NCBI GenBank assembly: GCA_964405735.1
Contig: CAYOPD010000001.1
Span: 60,534-124,533, forward strand
Direction of reading: 5' to 3'
Source: JADJLQ01 sp964405735
GTDB taxonomy: Bacteria; Bacteroidota; Bacteroidia; Chitinophagales; Saprospiraceae
DNA: 64,000 bases
In this document: in pieces, positions 59,917 to 64,000 of the stretch
Layout of the letters: each line of letters starts with the position of its first letter
How positions within the stretch are numbered: position 1 is the stretch's first letter
Notes under the pieces: model-generated
What the model was told of the DNA's origin: nothing
The model's database searches: none
What the model saw: the letters and a program-made list of their open reading frames with translations, nothing else
Program-made: the position numbers and the translations under genes

Positions 59917-62900
59917 TCACGCTTCTATGCTTTCATCCCGGTTGACAATCCTGGATTTGTAAGTCACAGCAGGCCTGGTGTTGACTTCTTCCAGTACCTG
60001 GAAATTTAATGGATTGTTCGCCAGCTGGTGCACGGATGAGGATGAATTATTGATGTCTCCAAACGTGATGGCCCCGGTAGGACAGGCAGTCTGGCAGGCC
60101 GTTTTTACATCGGCATCTTCCAGCATTCTTCCCGCTTTTTTTGCATTGAGTTTGCCTTCCTGGATACGCTGGGTGCAGAAGCTGCATTTTTCAATCACCC
60201 CTCTTGCGCGGACGGTCACATCGGGGTTGAGCACCATCCGGGTAAGGTTGTCGGACATGAAAGGGGAATCTTCGCCTTCCACCAAGGCCGGCTCGTTGAT
60301 AGGCCAAAGGTCAGCTTTCATATAATCCAGCCAGTTGAAGCGGCGCACTTTATACGGACAGTTGTTGGCGCAATACCTCGTGCCCACACAGCGGTTGTAA
60401 ATCATCTGGTTGATGCCTTCGCTGTTATGGTTGGTGGCATTCACCGGGCATACGTTTTCACAAGGCGCGTTGTGGCAATGCTGACACATCAGGGGCTGGA
60501 AAACGACATTCGGATTCGCTGCATCGCCATAGTAATAGCGGTCAACCCGCAGCCAGGTCATTTCATGATGCCTGCTTACCTCCCGTTTACCGACAACGGG
60601 CACATTGTTTTCAGCCATACAGGCCACTGCACAGGCACCACAACCGGTGCAGGCATTGAGATCAATGTGCATATGCCAGGAATGGCCCCGTGCATAAATA
60701 TCGGAGTAGTCCGGATAGAGGGTTTGTTCATTGAGATGCTGGAATTCGGCCCTTTCCTCATGAAGTTCTGAGGCAAAGGATTCCAGGTCGCTTAAATTGG
60801 CCCGGCGGATCACGGACCGCTCTACGATGGAACCCTGGAAGCCCTGTTTGGCCAGGCCGAAATAAGTAAAGAAAACCGTAGCGGCTTCATCGGCATTGAT
60901 TTTCTGGCCTGACTTTTTATCGATATCCTGTACCCCCATGGTGTGGTGGTATTGTACACAGGCCAGGTTTTCTTCCTTGCGGCTTTTCACTGGATTGGAG
61001 GCTACCGTATTATAATATTGGGTAAGCCCGCCAGCCTGCTGGCAAAAGGCAAAGGCATTGGTTCCTGTATTTTTACCGGCTGCTCCGGTGATTGTCCTGC
61101 CATATCCCAGGCCGAGGGCCATGGTGCCGGAAGGCTGTCCGAATTGCTGGATGGAGGCGGTTTCAACTGAAACATTTCCAACGGTTAAGGTTACAAATTC
61201 TCCATTTTCAAGTCCGAAAGCCCCCTGGAATTTATTGACACCGTCAAACATCACTGGTACGGCCAGGTAATTTCCCCAAACACAGCGGGTTACCGGGTCA
61301 GGCATTTCCTGGAGCCAGGGATTGTTGGCATGTTGGCCCGCACCCATATTCACGGTTTCAAAAAGGGTGATTTCCTGCTCGGAAGTGGATGGTTGGCTTA
61401 TTTTTAATGAAGCCGGATCAATTGCAGCAGGGGCAACGACTGCCAGTTCAGTTGCCGAATAATGGAATACCCCGTCATGAAGCGCCTTATCCCAGGATGC
61501 ACCACTAAGGTAATTTTGCAACCAATTAGACTTAAGATACTCATAATAAGGAGCATCCGACTTCCAATTCACCTTTTCAGATGCAGCCCATTTAAGAAGG
61601 CTGAGTTCGCCTTGGCGGGTATTAAATAACGGGGATATTGAAGGTTGGATCAGGCTGAGATGGCCACGTTTGGCTTCGGCATCGCCCCAGGACTCAAGCA
61701 GGTGGTGGTTCGGAGCAATAAAATTGCAGAGGCTGGCTGTTTCATTGAGGGTTCCGGATAATGATATTCGGGTATTGACCTTTGCGAAAGCCTTGGCAAA
61801 AGCTTCGGCTGCAGGGTAATCATAGGCCGGGTTGGCGTGGTCAATGATAATGACCGCGTCTACCTGACCCCCGTCCATGTCGGCTACCAGTCTTGCGAGG
61901 TCGGTTTCATTGCCCTGCCTTTGATAAGAAGGGGTATTCAGGTCAACGGTGGTGCCAATATTCCCCAGGGATTCATTGATTTTATTTACCAGAATTTGTT
62001 CGTCCCGGTTGTTTGATCCTGCTACCACCAGGCTCGCTCCTTTGTCGGCAATGAGCTGATCGGCGACTTTGGCAAGGGCGGCGGCAGCCTTTTCCGACAG
62101 GGGCGGGCTTATTATGGAAGCACCCCCTGTTTTTGCCGCAATGGCGTTGTAAAGAAAAGCAATCGCAGCCCCCTGTTCTGAAGGACGGATCTGGATCCGG
62201 TGGTCCGCATTGGAACCCGTGAGCGACATATAACTTTCCACCTGGAAGTGCCTCGACATTTTAGCCCCGCTGACCTCGCTGATCTTTCTGTTTTTGGCAT
62301 ACTGCCTGGAGTATTCGATCGGTGAAATCCAGGTCCCCAGGAAATCCGCATTGATGCCTACAATAGTCCTGGCTTTGTCAAAATGGTAGGAAGGAATTAT
62401 TTTCTGGCCGAAACTTGCTTCATTGGCCAGCAGGATGGCTGCACTGGAAATGGGATCATAACTCACCACTTCAGTATTCGGAAATTTAACTTTAAAATCT
62501 GCGATTGCTTTTTTGGTGGTCGGCGATAAAATGGTATTTGAAAGGATTCTGACCCTTGATGCGGCTGTCATACGAACGGTCACTCTCTGGTCCAGGTTGT
62601 CCCAGGAAGAGGATTCCCAGGCTTGTTCACCTTTGAGCATGGGGCCCTGAATACGGTGGGTGTCATACAGGGAAAGGACCAGGGCCTGCACCCTTGCGGA
62701 GGTCCCCCCTGCCGTGACCGGACAAAGGGTGTTTCCTTCAATTTTGATGGGCCGGCCTTCCCGGGTTTTTACCAAAATACCGCAATAATCACCTCCATCC
62801 ACATAAGAAGATGCGTAATAATTGGCGATACCGGGAACCAGGGAGTCCGGTTTGTTCAGATAAGGAAGAGCCCGGCGAACCGGTGTTTTACAACTGGCAG

Positions 62901-63096
62901 CCAGGGCGGCCGTGCCTACACTGAATCCCATGATCCGGAGAAAATCCCTCCGGTTGGATTGCAGACTTCCAGAATCCTCGGTTTCCGGGGTCTCGTCGGG
63001 TCGGATCCGGGATTGTCCATCTGCTTGCTGGATGTAGGCTATGTCCTGGTTCAGATCCTTGTTACCTATCCAAATTCCGGCATTCTTGTCTTTCAT
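59917..63096 (-). CDS. actB: Alternative complex III iron-sulfur subunit ActB
   Basis: A 1059-residue fusion of a molybdopterin-oxidoreductase-like domain and a ferredoxin-like domain. A Tat-type motif, NRRDFLRIMGFSVG, is at residues 48-61, preceded by a 47-residue extension. The molybdopterin domain (about 65-780) is known to lack the cofactor in ACIII. The C-terminal part carries [3Fe-4S]/[4Fe-4S] Cys motifs: CTGCGACAVAC (about 812), CQHCHNAPCENVC, CVGTRYCANNC and CSFCTQ...CQTACPTGAI (about 1000). It forms the periplasmic electron wire from ActC to the cytochrome subunits. It is preceded by actA, 44 bp away. Confidence 0.94.
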   Translation of the reverse strand: MKDKNAGIWIGNKDLNQDIAYIQQADGQSRIRPDETPETEDSGSLQSNRRDFLRIMGFSVGTAALAASCKTPVRRALPYLNKPDSLVPGIANYYASSYVDGGDYCGILVKTREGRPIKIEGNTLCPVTAGGTSARVQALVLSLYDTHRIQGPMLKGEQAWESSSWDNLDQRVTVRMTAASRVRILSNTILSPTTKKAIADFKVKFPNTEVVSYDPISSAAILLANEASFGQKIIPSYHFDKARTIVGINADFLGTWISPIEYSRQYAKNRKISEVSGAKMSRHFQVESYMSLTGSNADHRIQIRPSEQGAAIAFLYNAIAAKTGGASIISPPLSEKAAAALAKVADQLIADKGASLVVAGSNNRDEQILVNKINESLGNIGTTVDLNTPSYQRQGNETDLARLVADMDGGQVDAVIIIDHANPAYDYPAAEAFAKAFAKVNTRISLSGTLNETASLCNFIAPNHHLLESWGDAEAKRGHLSLIQPSISPLFNTRQGELSLLKWAASEKVNWKSDAPYYEYLKSNWLQNYLSGASWDKALHDGVFHYSATELAVVAPAAIDPASLKISQPSTSEQEITLFETVNMGAGQHANNPWLQEMPDPVTRCVWGNYLAVPVMFDGVNKFQGAFGLENGEFVTLTVGNVSVETASIQQFGQPSGTMALGLGYGRTITGAAGKNTGTNAFAFCQQAGGLTQYYNTVASNPVKSRKEENLACVQYHHTMGVQDIDKKSGQKINADEAATVFFTYFGLAKQGFQGSIVERSVIRRANLSDLESFASELHEERAEFQHLNEQTLYPDYSDIYARGHSWHMHIDLNACTGCGACAVACMAENNVPVVGKREVSRHHEMTWLRVDRYYYGDAANPNVVFQPLMCQHCHNAPCENVCPVNATNHNSEGINQMIYNRCVGTRYCANNCPYKVRRFNWLDYMKADLWPINEPALVEGEDSPFMSDNLTRMVLNPDVTVRARGVIEKCSFCTQRIQEGKLNAKKAGRMLEDADVKTACQTACPTGAITFGDINNSSSSVHQLANNPLNFQVLEEVNTRPAVTYKSRIVNRDESIEA

Positions 63097-63140
63097 ACTG
63101 CTATGATTGGTATTATATATGTATTAAATCCTCGTTTTGA

Positions 63141-64000
63141 TTAATAATGGCATTTCTGGCATTCCAGGCCACCGATGTCTTCTACCGTAACGGTCTTCCT
63201 GGATCCGTCTTTAAGAGCCTGGTGGTATTTTTCATACTTGCCAAGATAATAGTCATTGGAACTAAAACTTTTAACCTCGGTCTCCCTGTGGCAATTCACG
63301 CACCAGCCCATCGACAGGGTGGCGTATTGCCTGACTTCCTCCATATTTTCAACTTTACCATGGCAGGTCTGGCAGGCCACTTCACCGACAGCAACGTGCT
63401 GGGAATGATTAAAATATACATGGTCGGGAAGGTTGTGGATCCGGATCCACTCCACGGGGCCCTGTATTTTGGGTTTGGTGGGATTGGTCAGGCTGTTTTT
63501 GATCCCGCGCCACTGATCGTTCATCAGCCTCTCCCCTTCAGCGTCCATGGCTTTGAGTTCCTTGTCCGTCATATGGTTGTCACCAATCCATTTTTTGAAG
63601 ATCACTTCAATATCTTTTTCAGCCATGTTTTCATAATCCGGGATGTATTGGCCGGTATTGGGATTGAAGCCCACGGAGGCAAATATTTTGGTAATTTCTG
63701 CAGTACCATACTGAGTGCCCTTGACAATGGCTTTATGGCAGTTCATGCAGGTGTTCATGGCCGGAATGACGGCATGCTTGCTTCTTCTGGCTCCGTCGTG
63801 ACAAAACTGGCAGTCAATTTTATTGAGCCCGGAGTGGGTCGCATGTGAAAACTTGATGGGTTGCTCGGGCTGATAGTTTTGCTGCCGGCCAAAAGCGATT
63901 CCATTTTTGGTGGTGGTATAGCCGGCGAGGATCACGGCCAGGACGATCAGGGCGGTGATCATGGATTTGCTCGTCAACGATTCCCAAACCGTTTTTTGCG
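63141..64000 (-). CDS. actA: Alternative complex III pentaheme cytochrome ActA, 5' end beyond the window
   Basis: At least 278 residues, with five CxxCH motifs (CQFCH, CMNCH, CQTCH, CVNCH, CQKCH) and matching His ligands, as in ActA. The first visible start is a TTG at 63977, but the frame continues upstream to the right edge with no stop (TVWESL before it). A transmembrane helix (SMITALIVLAVILAGY) then follows, so a longer N-terminal part, perhaps with another heme domain as in relatives, is likely outside. It is the first gene of the act operon in this window. Confidence 0.9.
   Translation of the reverse strand, partial: QKTVWESLTSKSMITALIVLAVILAGYTTTKNGIAFGRQQNYQPEQPIKFSHATHSGLNKIDCQFCHDGARRSKHAVIPAMNTCMNCHKAIVKGTQYGTAEITKIFASVGFNPNTGQYIPDYENMAEKDIEVIFKKWIGDNHMTDKELKAMDAEGERLMNDQWRGIKNSLTNPTKPKIQGPVEWIRIHNLPDHVYFNHSQHVAVGEVACQTCHGKVENMEEVRQYATLSMGWCVNCHRETEVKSFSSNDYYLGKYEKYHQALKDGSRKTVTVEDIGGLECQKCHY

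Overview
The window looks like part of a draft genome scaffold from a Bacteroidota bacterium, most likely of the Saprospiria (Lewinella/Haliscomenobacter-like). The grounds are a type IX secretion (T9SS) C-terminal signal, an alternative complex III (Act) operon followed by an aa3-type oxidase, PorT-like barrels, TAnnTTTG-type -7 promoter elements, and large secreted and AsmA-like proteins. There are no rRNA or tRNA genes, insertion sequences, phage genes or CRISPR arrays. One run of 100 Ns (33272-33371) is flanked on both sides by the same 55 bp, so it is probably a scaffolding artefact.

Layout. 1-8.9 kb: the end of a large T9SS cargo protein, an outer-membrane barrel, the ribosome-assembly GTPase EngB, a PlsB-like acyltransferase, a DEDDh exonuclease, and two tandem secreted paralogues of an unrecognised family. 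9-16.7 kb: a very large TPR/histidine-kinase/receiver/cyclase fusion, divergent from an AsmA-like protein and an M23 peptidase. 16.7-23 kb: a minus-strand cluster of a heme-binding dehydrogenase-like lipoprotein, a Tat-exported NHL propeller, an M19 dipeptidase and a D-serine/D-threonine type PLP enzyme. 23.2-28.4 kb: a GltD/NfnB-like flavoprotein paired with pyruvate:ferredoxin oxidoreductase. 28.5-36 kb: an RRM protein, a RES/Xre toxin-antitoxin pair, class Ia ribonucleotide reductase (nrdB-nrdA) and CorA. 36-41.5 kb: SppA, YceI, an SDR, an unknown protein and type II NADH dehydrogenase. 41.6-45.9 kb: a five-gene operon (SDR, ROK kinase, SIS isomerase, MetE-like, metallo-hydrolase).

46-64 kb is one long respiratory gene set on the minus strand: actA-actB-actC-actD-actE-actF, then cytochrome oxidase subunits II and I, heme O synthase, two subunit III proteins, subunit IV, a Sco-like protein without a copper site, an LTA-synthase-like sulfatase-fold protein, DUF420 and a small CPMC membrane protein. 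Together these oxidise menaquinol, pass electrons to periplasmic cytochromes and reduce oxygen. NDH-2 (40.2-41.5 kb) would feed quinol into the chain, and the PFOR pair links pyruvate oxidation to low-potential electrons.

Two observations stand out. First, oxidase subunit II is fused at its periplasmic C-terminus to a complete OmpA-like peptidoglycan-binding domain with the binding Asp/Arg pair intact, so this oxidase may be anchored to the cell wall. Second, at least five gene ends carry 7-bp-period, purine/G-rich arrays just after the stop codon, always G-rich on the sense strand of the gene that has just ended. These include a GGGTAAA array with G-quadruplex potential and a pair of facing arrays between two convergent genes. 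Other gene ends have ordinary hairpin terminators instead.
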